This document shows, in pieces, positions 35,301 through 43,773 of a DNA stretch of 64,000 nucleotides. Both the position numbers and the translations under genes were made by a program. Under the pieces are notes generated by a model. That model made no database searches. It was not told the origin of the DNA and saw nothing but the letters and a program-made list of their open reading frames with translations. Positions within the stretch are counted from its first letter, which is position 1. Each line of letters starts with the position of its first letter. This DNA is from Gammaproteobacteria bacterium 39-13 (GTDB lineage Bacteria; Pseudomonadota; Gammaproteobacteria; Berkiellales; Berkiellaceae): assembly GCA_001898235.1 (NCBI GenBank), contig MKTN01000055.1, positions 1 through 64,000 of the forward strand, written 5' to 3'.

Positions 35301-36509
35301 ATGGGCAAGCGAAAGGTGTTGATCGTCGGGGCAGGTATCGCGGGGCTAAGCTTAGCAAATGCCCTACAAAAATATTGCAAAGATCAGATTGATTATCGCA
35401 TAGTAGAAAGGCAACTCAAATTCACACCTCAAGGCGCAGGGATAGCCTTACCCGCTAATGCCGTCGCTGCTTTCCAGCAGTTAGGTCTTGACCAAACCAT
35501 CATCCAACAGTCCTTCCATGTGAAACAAATTGTCTTCACCGATGAAAAAAACACTCTGCTTGCTCAAAGCGAAACGGATACGCTTCATCCTAAAAACTTT
35601 CCCTTCCTGGCACTTTCCCGATACAAACTGCATGAAATACTATTAGGACATTGTCCTCTAGATAAAATCTCCTTTGGAAAAAGTGTCGTAGGATTGACAT
35701 CAAAATCCGAGCAGGTACAAGTAAAATTCAATGATGGCACAGAAGAAGCTTTTGATTTAGTCGTTGGGGCTGATGGCATTCGCTCTCAAGTAAGAAAATT
35801 GTCCGATCTCGGCCATGAAGATCAACCGCTCTCACTGGGTATTTTCGTCTGGCGTATGCTGCTCAAAAGACCGCCCAAACTTGAGCATCCTACTTACATG
35901 CTAGGAACCGGAACACTTTTCATGCTTTTTCCCATCAGCGATGAAGAAATGTATTGCTATGCTCATGTTCTATCTCCACAGAATGGCAGCCACAATGAGG
36001 AAATATCTGTTGCCCAGATGAAATCACATTTTGCCGGCTTTGAAGGTGATGTTAAATTCGCGCTTGATCAAATCACAACATCTCAGCAACTGATGTCAGT
36101 CCCTCTTGAAACCGTCCCTGAAGTCAAGACGCATCCCAAAATGATGAAAAATATTCTTTACATCGGTGATGCGGCACACGCTTGTGCCCCCTCATTTCAA
36201 CAAGGTGGCGCGATGAGCGTGGAAGATGCAGTTATTGTCGCGAAGCTACTTGCCGCTTTTGAAGAGATCCCTATAGAACAAATCGTCAATTTTTACGATA
36301 CCTTCAGACTCAAAACGATTCACTCCGTTCAATCTCTCTCTAACCTCGTATTACAAAAGGCTGCACAAGCGATAGACGCACAAACAATTGAAGCACGAAA
36401 TCAAAAAATCATGAATGACGGTCCTTTCAATGTTGCTTTCTGGAGAGAATATTTAAAAGTAGATGTCTTTGATGAATTAGATAATTTTATCCGTACGCGG
36501 ATGAATTAA
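35301..36509 (+). CDS. FAD-dependent monooxygenase (PHBH/UbiH-type fold)
   Basis: The 402-residue flavoprotein is a single-component aromatic hydroxylase. It has the Rossmann GAGIAGLSLA near residue 10, the DG motif in LVVGADGIRSQVR and the FAD-ribityl GD motif in YIGDAAHACAP followed by FQQGGAMSVEDA. It inserts one oxygen from O2 into a ring substrate using NAD(P)H. The substrate is unknown, and neighbours give no pathway. AAGGAGATAATC precedes the ATG. Confidence 0.9.
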   Translation: MGKRKVLIVGAGIAGLSLANALQKYCKDQIDYRIVERQLKFTPQGAGIALPANAVAAFQQLGLDQTIIQQSFHVKQIVFTDEKNTLLAQSETDTLHPKNFPFLALSRYKLHEILLGHCPLDKISFGKSVVGLTSKSEQVQVKFNDGTEEAFDLVVGADGIRSQVRKLSDLGHEDQPLSLGIFVWRMLLKRPPKLEHPTYMLGTGTLFMLFPISDEEMYCYAHVLSPQNGSHNEEISVAQMKSHFAGFEGDVKFALDQITTSQQLMSVPLETVPEVKTHPKMMKNILYIGDAAHACAPSFQQGGAMSVEDAVIVAKLLAAFEEIPIEQIVNFYDTFRLKTIHSVQSLSNLVLQKAAQAIDAQTIEARNQKIMNDGPFNVAFWREYLKVDVFDELDNFIRTRMN

Positions 36510-36528
36510 CGTTCATTCGATGTTCCCT

Positions 36529-36559
36529 TTCTCCCCCTCTTACTTCGAGAGAGGGAGAA
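36529..36559 (+). other. Hairpin after monooxygenase gene
   Basis: TTCTCCCCCTCT (36529-36540) pairs with AGAGAGGGAGAA (36548-36559) with one mismatch, 20 bases past the stop. There is no T-tract, so it is either a Rho-assisted terminator or an RNA-stabilising hairpin. Confidence 0.45.
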
Positions 36560-36704
36560 GATCTGAAGAAACGAAATATCTCGGCATTCAGCTTAACTGA
36601 TACATTTATCACCTTAACCCGACCGCTCATGGTGATATTCATGGTATATGCGATCACAATCCCCTATAATCCCCGTTGCATAATCTAACCATGTAGGGGA
36701 TATC

Positions 36705-37196
36705 GTGATCACACTATCCTATGATGACACTTCGACACTTTATCGTGCTGCCAAAATGGGCGATACAGATCTCGTTCGCGAATTTATTGCCAATGGCACA
36801 GATAAAAACGCCACTTGCCGTCGCGGCTATACCTTACTACATCATGCCGCTAAATATGGGCACAAAGAAACGGTTCGTTATTTAATTGAAATTGGCGCTA
36901 ATATTCATGCCCTGGTGAACGGCGGGATCACCCCTTTACATCGTGCGGCTTATTCAGGATGTATCGAAACAGTTAATGCCATCATTGAAGCGGGCGCTGA
37001 AGTCAATGTCGTGGACTGCCTAGGACACACACCATTACACGGTGCAGCAAGATTTGGCCATAGCGCTATCGTGTCGCGATTGCTTGAAAAAGGTGCTAAC
37101 AAGCATGCGCTTGATGCTAAAGGCTTCACCCCATTAGATGAAGCAGTAAAATATTATCAACGCCAAGCGATTGCGATTTTAGCTTTTTCTGAGTAA
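36705..37196 (+). CDS. Ankyrin-repeat protein
   Basis: The 163-residue protein is built almost entirely of four to five ankyrin repeats of 33 residues. The consensus is plain in GYTLLHHAAKYGHKETVRYL, GITPLHRAAYSGCIETVNAI and GHTPLHGAARFGHSAIVSRL, each followed by a turn with Gly-Ala. It starts with GTG at 36705, behind AGGGGATATC. Such stand-alone ankyrin proteins mediate protein-protein contacts and are enriched among effectors of intracellular gammaproteobacteria; delivery is not shown here. Its end overlaps the convergent methyltransferase by 18 bases. Confidence 0.9.
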   Translation: MITLSYDDTSTLYRAAKMGDTDLVREFIANGTDKNATCRRGYTLLHHAAKYGHKETVRYLIEIGANIHALVNGGITPLHRAAYSGCIETVNAIIEAGAEVNVVDCLGHTPLHGAARFGHSAIVSRLLEKGANKHALDAKGFTPLDEAVKYYQRQAIAILAFSE

Positions 37197-37904
37197 TGCC
37201 GTTTCACTAGAAAAAGGTGAGCCAGGAACACGTCCGCGGAATCTAGAAATATTTAACAGGCTACTTTTCAATACGCCTTGATAACGTTTTCTATCAGAAT
37301 TATCAAAAATAATGATGCCATTAGGTTTTAAACACGTTAAACATTCTTCTAGGCATGCTTCTCGGCTTCTGCCATCTATGATAATAATATCAAACGCCTG
37401 ATTATTATCATGGATCGTTTTAACATAAGATTCGAAGCTGACGCCTGGCATTTTAGCTGAGCGATATTTTCGATCTTTAGCTTCTTTTTCAGGGGCTTTC
37501 AAAATGAGTTCAACATGTTGATATGAACTTATTTTTTTATTTAGCTTTTCAAACCATGTCACATCATGCTCAACCGCGATCACCCGCGCACTTCTTTTTG
37601 CCAACCATAAAGTACTTGCGCCGCTGCCATATTCAAAAACATCAGGCTTATATCCTAACTGTGCAATATATTTTTCAATAGATTCAATAGCTGAATAGGT
37701 CCACCAGGGGACATCTAATTGAATCATGTCATCAAGTTGATAAATTGCAAATAACGAACGAAAATAATGAAAATTCTGACTTTCTGTCGCGCGTTTATCT
37801 AGTTTTTCTAACCAACCTAGCTTGTAAAAAATGTGCTTTAAAAATTGCACATTGGCAACATAAATAGATTTTAACCATCTTGGTGAGGTGTCTACAAAGC
37901 TCAT
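37179..37904 (-). CDS. Class I SAM-dependent methyltransferase-like protein
   Basis: The 241-residue protein has a Rossmann methyltransferase core: VFEYGSGASTLWLAKRSARVIAVEHD gives motif I and the acidic end of strand 2 (E in AVEHD), FDIIIIDG gives motif II and LKPNGIIIFDNSD the post-II strand. It resembles rhamnosyl-transfer or glycan-cluster methyltransferases with Asp-Asn rather than DNA enzymes. The acceptor is unknown. AGGGGATAAA precedes the ATG. Confidence 0.8.
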   Translation of the reverse strand: MSFVDTSPRWLKSIYVANVQFLKHIFYKLGWLEKLDKRATESQNFHYFRSLFAIYQLDDMIQLDVPWWTYSAIESIEKYIAQLGYKPDVFEYGSGASTLWLAKRSARVIAVEHDVTWFEKLNKKISSYQHVELILKAPEKEAKDRKYRSAKMPGVSFESYVKTIHDNNQAFDIIIIDGRSREACLEECLTCLKPNGIIIFDNSDRKRYQGVLKSSLLNISRFRGRVPGSPFSSETALLRKS

Positions 37905-37952
37905 TTTATCCCCTTCGCATCTGCTTTGAGGACAGATTAATCTGAATGCTCT

Positions 37953-38282
37953 TCATGCTTCTTCAACATATACAGCTGTTCCATAGGCTACAATTTCTGA
38001 ACAAGCTTGCATAACCTGGCTTGTAGATAATCTCACCCCAACTAACCCATTAGCCCCCATGCTTTTAGCATGTTCGATTAATTTTAAGACTGCATGTTCT
38101 CTTGCTTCTTGCACAACTTGGGTAAATTGAGGGATCTCACCACCAAAAATAGTCCTCAGCCCACCAAAAAAACCTTTAACGATATTGGTGCTTCTGACAA
38201 TATTTCCATAAGCTAAACCGTAGGTTTTGGTTATTTTATACCCAGTTACTTGATCTTGGGTTGATATAATGAATTCGTACAT
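37953..38282 (-). CDS. ybjQ: YbjQ/UPF0145 family protein
   Basis: The 109-residue protein is a full YbjQ (UPF0145, DUF74) domain: GYKITKTYGLAYGNIVRSTNI, then a long helix EAREHAVLKLIEHAKSMGANGLVGVRL and a final strand EIVAYGTAVYVE. These proteins form pentameric rings; a role in metal binding or stress has been suggested but not proven. The ATG at 38282 has GGGAGAGATC ahead of it. An upstream extension overlapping the SDR stop is not needed. Confidence 0.9.
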   Translation of the reverse strand: MYEFIISTQDQVTGYKITKTYGLAYGNIVRSTNIVKGFFGGLRTIFGGEIPQFTQVVQEAREHAVLKLIEHAKSMGANGLVGVRLSTSQVMQACSEIVAYGTAVYVEEA

Positions 38283-38308
38283 GATCTCTCCCAATCCTTG
38301 TCGCATCC

Positions 38309-39094
38309 TCAACGAGGACGAAGTATTCTTTCGCTTATTTTGGCAACCATTTTTCTAGGTACAAAACGGCTAAGATGTGTTAACCAATAATTTCGTTTAG
38401 GTCCTGGGATGACATAACTTTTGTCTTGACTGATCCCTTCCAATGCCGCTTTGACGACACTCTGAGGATTATCGCGTTTAAGCAGTAGCGCTTCATCTCC
38501 CCCCATTACCTTGAAAAATTCAGTATCTACAGGGCCTGGGCAAAGGGCCAATATATGTATCCCTTCTTGATGATACTCAGCCCATAATGCTTCTGTAAAT
38601 GACAATACAAACGCCTTTGAGGCACCATAAGTAGACATATAAGGTGTAGGTTGAAATGCTGCCGTGCTGGCAACATTAATAATCATGCCATTTTTTTTCT
38701 TAATGATCTCAGGCAAAAAAAGCTGCGTCAGGTTAGAAACGGATAATACGTTAAGCAAAATGAGATCTTGGTTTTTTTCTAAGCTGGTCTCCTGCAACTT
38801 ACCAGATACACCAAAGCCTGCATTATTGATAAGGATGTCAATCGAGCGAGAAAGCTTTTGTACCTCTATGTATACTTGATAAGCGCCCTGGATTGAAGCA
38901 AGATCAATAGGTAACACATCCACTTCAATTTGATATCGTCCCATCAGCTCCGTTGCAAGCTTATGTAATTTGTCTTTTCGTCTTGCAACCAAAACTAAAT
39001 GCGCCCCTCTTTTGGCTAACTCTCTTGCAAAAGCTTCTCCAATACCAGAGGATGCTCCTGTAATTAACGCCCATTTTCCCTGGTAGTCAATCAT
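38309..39094 (-). CDS. Short-chain dehydrogenase/reductase
   Basis: The 261-residue classical SDR has the cofactor motif TGASSGIGEAFARELAKRGA with VARRKDK after strand 2 (favouring NADPH), NNAGFG, the catalytic Ser in INVASTAAF and YGASK (Tyr and Lys). It resembles DltE/YqjQ-type membrane-lipid or general reductases; the substrate is unknown. The ATG at 39094 follows AAGGAAG; an upstream ATG has no ribosome site. It is followed closely by ybjQ on the same strand. Confidence 0.9.
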   Translation of the reverse strand: MIDYQGKWALITGASSGIGEAFARELAKRGAHLVLVARRKDKLHKLATELMGRYQIEVDVLPIDLASIQGAYQVYIEVQKLSRSIDILINNAGFGVSGKLQETSLEKNQDLILLNVLSVSNLTQLFLPEIIKKKNGMIINVASTAAFQPTPYMSTYGASKAFVLSFTEALWAEYHQEGIHILALCPGPVDTEFFKVMGGDEALLLKRDNPQSVVKAALEGISQDKSYVIPGPKRNYWLTHLSRFVPRKMVAKISERILRPR

Positions 39095-39211
39095 GTTCTT
39101 CCTTAAATTATTAAGCATAATAACTCATCAATTGACTAAACTTATAAGGTTCTCTATGATTTGCCTCCACTAGAGTCCTTTCCTTCTCAATCATAGGCTG
39201 GATATCACTGG

Positions 39212-39829
39212 ATGGAAAATACTTTTAAGAAAATTATTCAAGGTTATCAGGCATTCCGACAAAAGTATGCGCTTGGTGATGATGCTGTGATGCACTACCT
39301 TGCTCATCATGGACAACAACCTGAAATCATGGTTGTCGCTTGCTGTGATTCACGAGTGGATCCCGCTTTAATTATGCAATGCGATCCAGGCGATCTCTTT
39401 GTGGTACGTAATGTGGCGAACATTATCCCACCATTTGAAAAAGATGAAGCCCATCATGGTACAAGTGCTGCTTTAGAATTTGGGATCCAAGGATTAAAAG
39501 TACAACATTTAATTATTTTGGGTCACAGCCAATGTGGTGGGATCCATGCACTTTTGAATCAGGAAGATTTATCTGAAAATGACTTCATCAATAATTGGGT
39601 TTCTTTAATCGAAACCAACAAACATGCTCACAAAAATGTTGATGAGTTTGCTAAAAAGGCACTCTTGGATTCTTATCACAATTGCATGACCTTCCCCTGG
39701 ATTAAACAGAAAGTCGAAAGCAAAGAACTTAACATTCATTTGTGGTTTTTTAATATAAAGGAAGGGGAGATTTTCACCTATTCGCAAACACAAAAGAAAT
39801 ATGTCCGTTTAGATGAAAATTCAATTTAA
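39212..39829 (+). CDS. can: Beta-class carbonic anhydrase
   Basis: The 205-residue protein has the zinc site of beta-carbonic anhydrases: Cys45, Asp46 and Arg48 in CCDSRVDP and His105 and Cys108 in GHSQCGG, plus RNVANIIPP. It interconverts CO2 and bicarbonate in the cytoplasm, supplying bicarbonate to carboxylases. The length is typical of the short bacterial form. It ends in a strong terminator. Confidence 0.93.
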   Translation: MENTFKKIIQGYQAFRQKYALGDDAVMHYLAHHGQQPEIMVVACCDSRVDPALIMQCDPGDLFVVRNVANIIPPFEKDEAHHGTSAALEFGIQGLKVQHLIILGHSQCGGIHALLNQEDLSENDFINNWVSLIETNKHAHKNVDEFAKKALLDSYHNCMTFPWIKQKVESKELNIHLWFFNIKEGEIFTYSQTQKKYVRLDENSI

Positions 39830-39834
39830 TTGTT

Positions 39835-39860
39835 CCCCTAACCAAGGTTAGGGGATTTTT
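39835..39860 (+). terminator. Rho-independent terminator
   Basis: CCCCTAACC (39835-39843) pairs with GGTTAGGGG (39846-39854), followed by ATTTTT, directly after the carbonic-anhydrase stop. Confidence 0.9.
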
Positions 39861-39863
39861 GAC

Positions 39864-40208
39864 TTAAGCTTTACTGGAATTTGTTGTTTGCGCTGCAATC
39901 ATTTGATTATAAAGCGTCGTTAAATGAGAACGACGTTCTTGAATTAATTTAAGTGATTCATCCGCGTCATAATAGGTGTAAGCTAAACCTGGTAGCCAAA
40001 AAAGAAAAGCTGCAGTATTGGTGACATTGAATCCTTTCTTCTTTTTAACTTCGTTTTCTGCTTGATCAAGCTTCGCAAGCTCTGCCAAAATTTGTTGTTC
40101 CGTAAATTGATTATCTCCCATCTGCACAACTTGCGTCTTAGGCGAAGTAGAACACGCACTCAATATTACAACACCTAATATCATTATCATTTTGAAAACT
40201 GAATTCAT
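39864..40208 (-). CDS. Small lipoprotein
   Basis: The 114-residue protein begins with a lipoprotein signal (MNSVFKMIMILGVVILSAC, lipobox LSAC with Cys19), giving a mature acylated N-terminus CSTSPKTQ. A charged helix (ILAELAKLDQAENEVKKKKG) and one hydrophobic stretch (AAFLFWLPGLAYTYY) follow. Family members of this type occur as putative membrane-anchored, DUF-like small proteins; no function is known. The later ATG is chosen because it opens the lipoprotein signal; a 21-codon extension would bury it. Confidence 0.75.
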   Translation of the reverse strand: MNSVFKMIMILGVVILSACSTSPKTQVVQMGDNQFTEQQILAELAKLDQAENEVKKKKGFNVTNTAAFLFWLPGLAYTYYDADESLKLIQERRSHLTTLYNQMIAAQTTNSSKA

Positions 40209-40295
40209 GGATGGACTACCTACTATTATAAAAACGGTAGATTTTATAGATAAAAAGAAGGTAGTCAACATATATCTAGAAAATGAGAGGTTGTT

Positions 40296-41963
40296 TTAGC
40301 AAGCCAAAGCAGGGCTATCTATTTTTCTTTGATAAATATCATCAATTCGGGTTACGAAGGTACTTCTTTTATGCAAATGAGCATGATACAAAGGGCAAAC
40401 AACAGCTTTTTGCTTTAATTTAGTACTTTCTTGATAGATAGTGGTGGCTATCTGGGGTTGATTTATTGTGATACTCATTTTATTCAATTGATCAAGAACC
40501 CATTTCTTTTCCTCTGACAAAACATAGTGTGGCACATTCTCTTTTAACCATTCTATTGCCCAAGGATGATTTCCTCTAAATGCCACATCATTGATCATAC
40601 GAAATCGTAAGGCATTCCAAATCAAATTTCGGTTATGGTTTAATGGCCGATATTTTACAATTATAGCGGGAGCATCCAAATATTGGTAGAACTGTGCTTT
40701 AGTCATGGGTTGATCTAAAGTGTGCATCAAATTCATTTGATGCCACAAATTATGAATTGCGCCTCTATCAATACCATCTTTGCAACAAATATTATAGGCT
40801 TTAGGATTCAACGTTTTTAAAATGTATTCAGTAAGATTAGATTTAATAAATTGAAATAAGATTGCATTTCGCACTTCAGCTGAAATCATGATTTTATTAA
40901 GATCACTTTGTTTTCCTAAAATAGAACTGACAGCATCTTGAAAAAGCATTTCAATTTTACCATTGTTAAAATTGTCACCGAAAAGCTTACGCTTAACCTC
41001 TTTGGTCATATAAAAATCATTTCGGTTATGTTGAATGCTTTCTTTCACCGTGATTAATAGTGCATGCAAAGAAGTAGGTGTTAGATTCTCTGTCTTTGCA
41101 CCTTTTTTCATACTGTATTCGCCTAAAAAGAAATCGCCATCAGCAGGCAATGTGATTACAGCGGCATTAAGATCTTTAACAAAATTAAGAGTTTCAAGAC
41201 TAGATGCACGAGCACCTTCTGAATTTCTAACAAAATCATCAACAATCTTAGCTATACCATTTTTCTTCTTATCTTGAGAACTTGACTCTGTTTTAAGCAA
41301 ATTAATATAAACATAATCGTATCGATGTTGCTTTTTTTGTTTTGTTTTTCTTCTTGCATTAGCCAGCAAGTATCGTTCAAATACCGGATTCACTTTATCT
41401 TTTCCTTGAGTTTGAGCACCTATTCGTAAACATTTGCGTCCAGTATGATTTAAGCCTTCAAATGCAAGATAAGGAATATTATTCTTTTTTAAAGGATGAT
41501 AATGGTGACCAAGCATACTCGTATAAAAAGCATTCAAGGGATTATCAGGATGCGAAAGATGAAGAAATCTATTCTTGGCCACACTGAATACTTCAATATT
41601 TTGTTTTAAGGATACTTGGGTTATATTCGATTGAATAATATTCTGATATATTTTTTCATCTATTTTATTATCATTTTCAAATAATTTAATAAAAAAATTA
41701 TCTAATTTTGTTTTTTCTTTTCTATTTTCAGTTCGTAATTCATATTCTGCTACCTTCTCTGCCGCTTCATGAAGATGCTTATACATTTTTTTATAATTCT
41801 GCGTAGAATCAAAATGGACGTTTAATAGAAAAATTTCTTCCAATATATGCTGTAGAGAAAGATAAGGTTCATGAACAGGTAACACCATCTTATTTTTTCG
41901 ATAAAATGTCTGGATCTCTTTTAGATAATAAAATGTTACCAGTTGGTGAATATTTGTTTTCAT
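40296..41963 (-). CDS. Large orphan with CX5R phosphatase signature
   Basis: I do not recognise the 555-residue protein as a whole. Residues 394-400 read CKDGIDR (C-x5-R), followed by Gly-Ala, in the context AYNICCKDGIDRGA, the P-loop arrangement of PTP-like and phosphoinositide phosphatases (SopB/SidF-type loops are CKSGKDR). The preceding strand-like AYNICC and following helix AIHNLWHQMN fit. Other conserved-looking parts are YVYINLLKTES and ITLPADGDFFL. There is no signal peptide or membrane segment. A host phosphoinositide or protein phosphatase effector is the attractive hypothesis. Confidence 0.65.
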   Translation of the reverse strand: MKTNIHQLVTFYYLKEIQTFYRKNKMVLPVHEPYLSLQHILEEIFLLNVHFDSTQNYKKMYKHLHEAAEKVAEYELRTENRKEKTKLDNFFIKLFENDNKIDEKIYQNIIQSNITQVSLKQNIEVFSVAKNRFLHLSHPDNPLNAFYTSMLGHHYHPLKKNNIPYLAFEGLNHTGRKCLRIGAQTQGKDKVNPVFERYLLANARRKTKQKKQHRYDYVYINLLKTESSSQDKKKNGIAKIVDDFVRNSEGARASSLETLNFVKDLNAAVITLPADGDFFLGEYSMKKGAKTENLTPTSLHALLITVKESIQHNRNDFYMTKEVKRKLFGDNFNNGKIEMLFQDAVSSILGKQSDLNKIMISAEVRNAILFQFIKSNLTEYILKTLNPKAYNICCKDGIDRGAIHNLWHQMNLMHTLDQPMTKAQFYQYLDAPAIIVKYRPLNHNRNLIWNALRFRMINDVAFRGNHPWAIEWLKENVPHYVLSEEKKWVLDQLNKMSITINQPQIATTIYQESTKLKQKAVVCPLYHAHLHKRSTFVTRIDDIYQRKIDSPALAC

Positions 41964-42285
41964 TGAAGCCTAGTTATGCCTTACGACTATCTGCCGCGAA
42001 ATACCCTACAATAGTTGGCCAACTTATCAAATCCAGTATAAAGGGCAACGCTTTTAACCATTTTTTGGATAAACGTTCAAAAATTATGGATAAAATGACA
42101 GGGAAATTTCTTTTTTAAAACGAAATTACTCAAAAAAATTGCTGCATATTCTCGTTTGGAATACCATTTATCCAAAAAATTCTTGCTATGCAACAAATTC
42201 CAAAAAACCATACTAGACTATGGTGGTAGGTTAACAGAACCTATGATGTAGATACTGTTTTTTTCATGTAAGGAGAAAATAATTA

Positions 42286-43056
42286 ATGAAAGATTTTAAA
42301 ATCATTAAACGTATACACAAGAATCTAGATGCTTATGAAAGCAAAATTGATCCCACCAGCGAAGATTTTTCTTTTTTCAAGGAACTCAAAGAAAGTGTTG
42401 CAAAGCTGTATAATTTCATCACTTTGAATAAAGAAAAACCTTTGCCTATATCATTATTAAAAAATGTTGGGCATGGATGTGTGCGTTTTCAAATGGATAG
42501 TTTAGATAATTACGTTCTAACTACTATAAAACCTAACGTGGCTGATTTGCTGCAAAAGCGAAGAAAAGACACACACTTATTTGTGACCAATATTTTTAAT
42601 GCGATCTATAATCCATTAGATTCCAATACACAGGAAGAGTCGTTTTGTGGCGCAGTAGAAGAGGTAAAAAAATACTTTCAACAAGCTGAAACAATTCCTC
42701 TTTCCGAGCAAACAATCAATCTTCGCACATTTCATTACTTGTGCGATCAATTTCTTAGCAAAGATTTAATTGACAAACATGACATTTATATCCCATTGAC
42801 ACGTTTGGTTAAAAAACAATTTCCTATAAATGAGTCTTTATGTGCTGCGCAAGAAGAAGTGCAGCAAAGAAAAGCTCTTCTTGAGCCTTATAAGCCGATA
42901 CGTTTTCCTGCAGGAGATTATACTGAAGTGATGAAGCCATTGTTGCATAGATTCAGACGATTAACGGTAAAACCTGGCAATGCATCAGAGTACAAACCAG
43001 AAATAGGGAATGCAACTTGTGACAAAGGAAAAGCAAAAGTAGCAAATCGTGTATAA
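42286..43056 (+). CDS. Hypothetical protein
   Basis: I do not recognise this 256-residue soluble protein. AAGGAGAAAA lies before the ATG, so translation is credible. It is charged and helical, with no signal peptide, no membrane segment and no Cys cluster. The middle (about 70-150) contains DLLQKRRKDTHLFVTNIFN, and the tail has a Lys/Asn-rich end. It sits between the CX5R protein and a universal stress gene and ends just before a 22-bp inverted repeat. Confidence 0.6.
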   Translation: MKDFKIIKRIHKNLDAYESKIDPTSEDFSFFKELKESVAKLYNFITLNKEKPLPISLLKNVGHGCVRFQMDSLDNYVLTTIKPNVADLLQKRRKDTHLFVTNIFNAIYNPLDSNTQEESFCGAVEEVKKYFQQAETIPLSEQTINLRTFHYLCDQFLSKDLIDKHDIYIPLTRLVKKQFPINESLCAAQEEVQQRKALLEPYKPIRFPAGDYTEVMKPLLHRFRRLTVKPGNASEYKPEIGNATCDKGKAKVANRV

Positions 43057-43061
43057 ATTTG

Positions 43062-43110
43062 TGTTTACGTCTATCTGCTATCATACCTTGATGGTAGATA
43101 GACGTAAACA
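43062..43110. terminator. Long inverted repeat between convergent genes
   Basis: Arms 43063-43083 and 43089-43109 begin GTTTACGTCTATCT and end AGATAGACGTAAAC; they pair over about 21 bp (two wobbles) around a 5-base loop. The stem lies between stops at 43056 (plus) and 43118 (minus), so it can terminate both genes, although it has no T-tract. Confidence 0.65.
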
Positions 43111-43117
43111 AACGTAA

Positions 43118-43609
43118 TTACTCTGCTTTTTTCTCTTCTTGTGCTCTTATTGCCAAAACATCGCAATGAGCATGATGAATAATTCCGTCTGCTGTAGAAC
43201 CAAATAGCAGGCTGAACCCATGTCGACCATGCTCTCCAACAATAATAAGATCAGCGTTCAGCGTTTTCGCTTGTTCTACTATTACTCGTTGAGGAGGACC
43301 TTGCATAATAATTTGCTGTTCCTCCGGAATATTGTATTGCTTCGCAAGTTCAGATAATGCCTTATTTGCTTCATCTTCAACTTGCTTTTCTACCTCTAAA
43401 ATGAGCTGATATCCTTGGGCTGCACCATAGGCATGGATAGGTTCTATACAATGAATAATATACAGCTGTGCATTTTGCTCTTTGGCAAAAGCCACAGCAC
43501 GTTGTGTTGTATATTCATCGTAGTCAGGGTGTAAATCTACGGCAAGCAAGATTCTATTATGAATACCCATAACACTTTTCCTTAGATTGTCTTCTATATT
43601 CATGCTCAT
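43118..43609 (-). CDS. Universal stress protein (UspA family)
   Basis: The 163-residue protein is a single USP domain: NRILLAVDLHPDYDEYTTQRAVAFAKEQNAQLYIIHCIEP at the start, and the ATP-binding G-x2-G-x9-GS element in GEHGRHGFSLLFGSTADGII, ending CDVLAIRA. The ATP motif places it with ATP-binding USPs rather than the UspA type. It likely helps survival in stasis or stress. Confidence 0.92.
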   Translation of the reverse strand: MSMNIEDNLRKSVMGIHNRILLAVDLHPDYDEYTTQRAVAFAKEQNAQLYIIHCIEPIHAYGAAQGYQLILEVEKQVEDEANKALSELAKQYNIPEEQQIIMQGPPQRVIVEQAKTLNADLIIVGEHGRHGFSLLFGSTADGIIHHAHCDVLAIRAQEEKKAE

Positions 43610-43773
43610 TATTTATCTTCTCAAACCTTCCCCCTACATGCAATTACTGTTGGAGCTCAACTTTATTTATGTTCATCCTTTCATAGGGGCAGATCTACAC
43701 TCATATCATTAGATTATGTTTTATGCCATTATTATAGTTAGCATTTTCGCCGACATGCATTAAAGGAAATATC

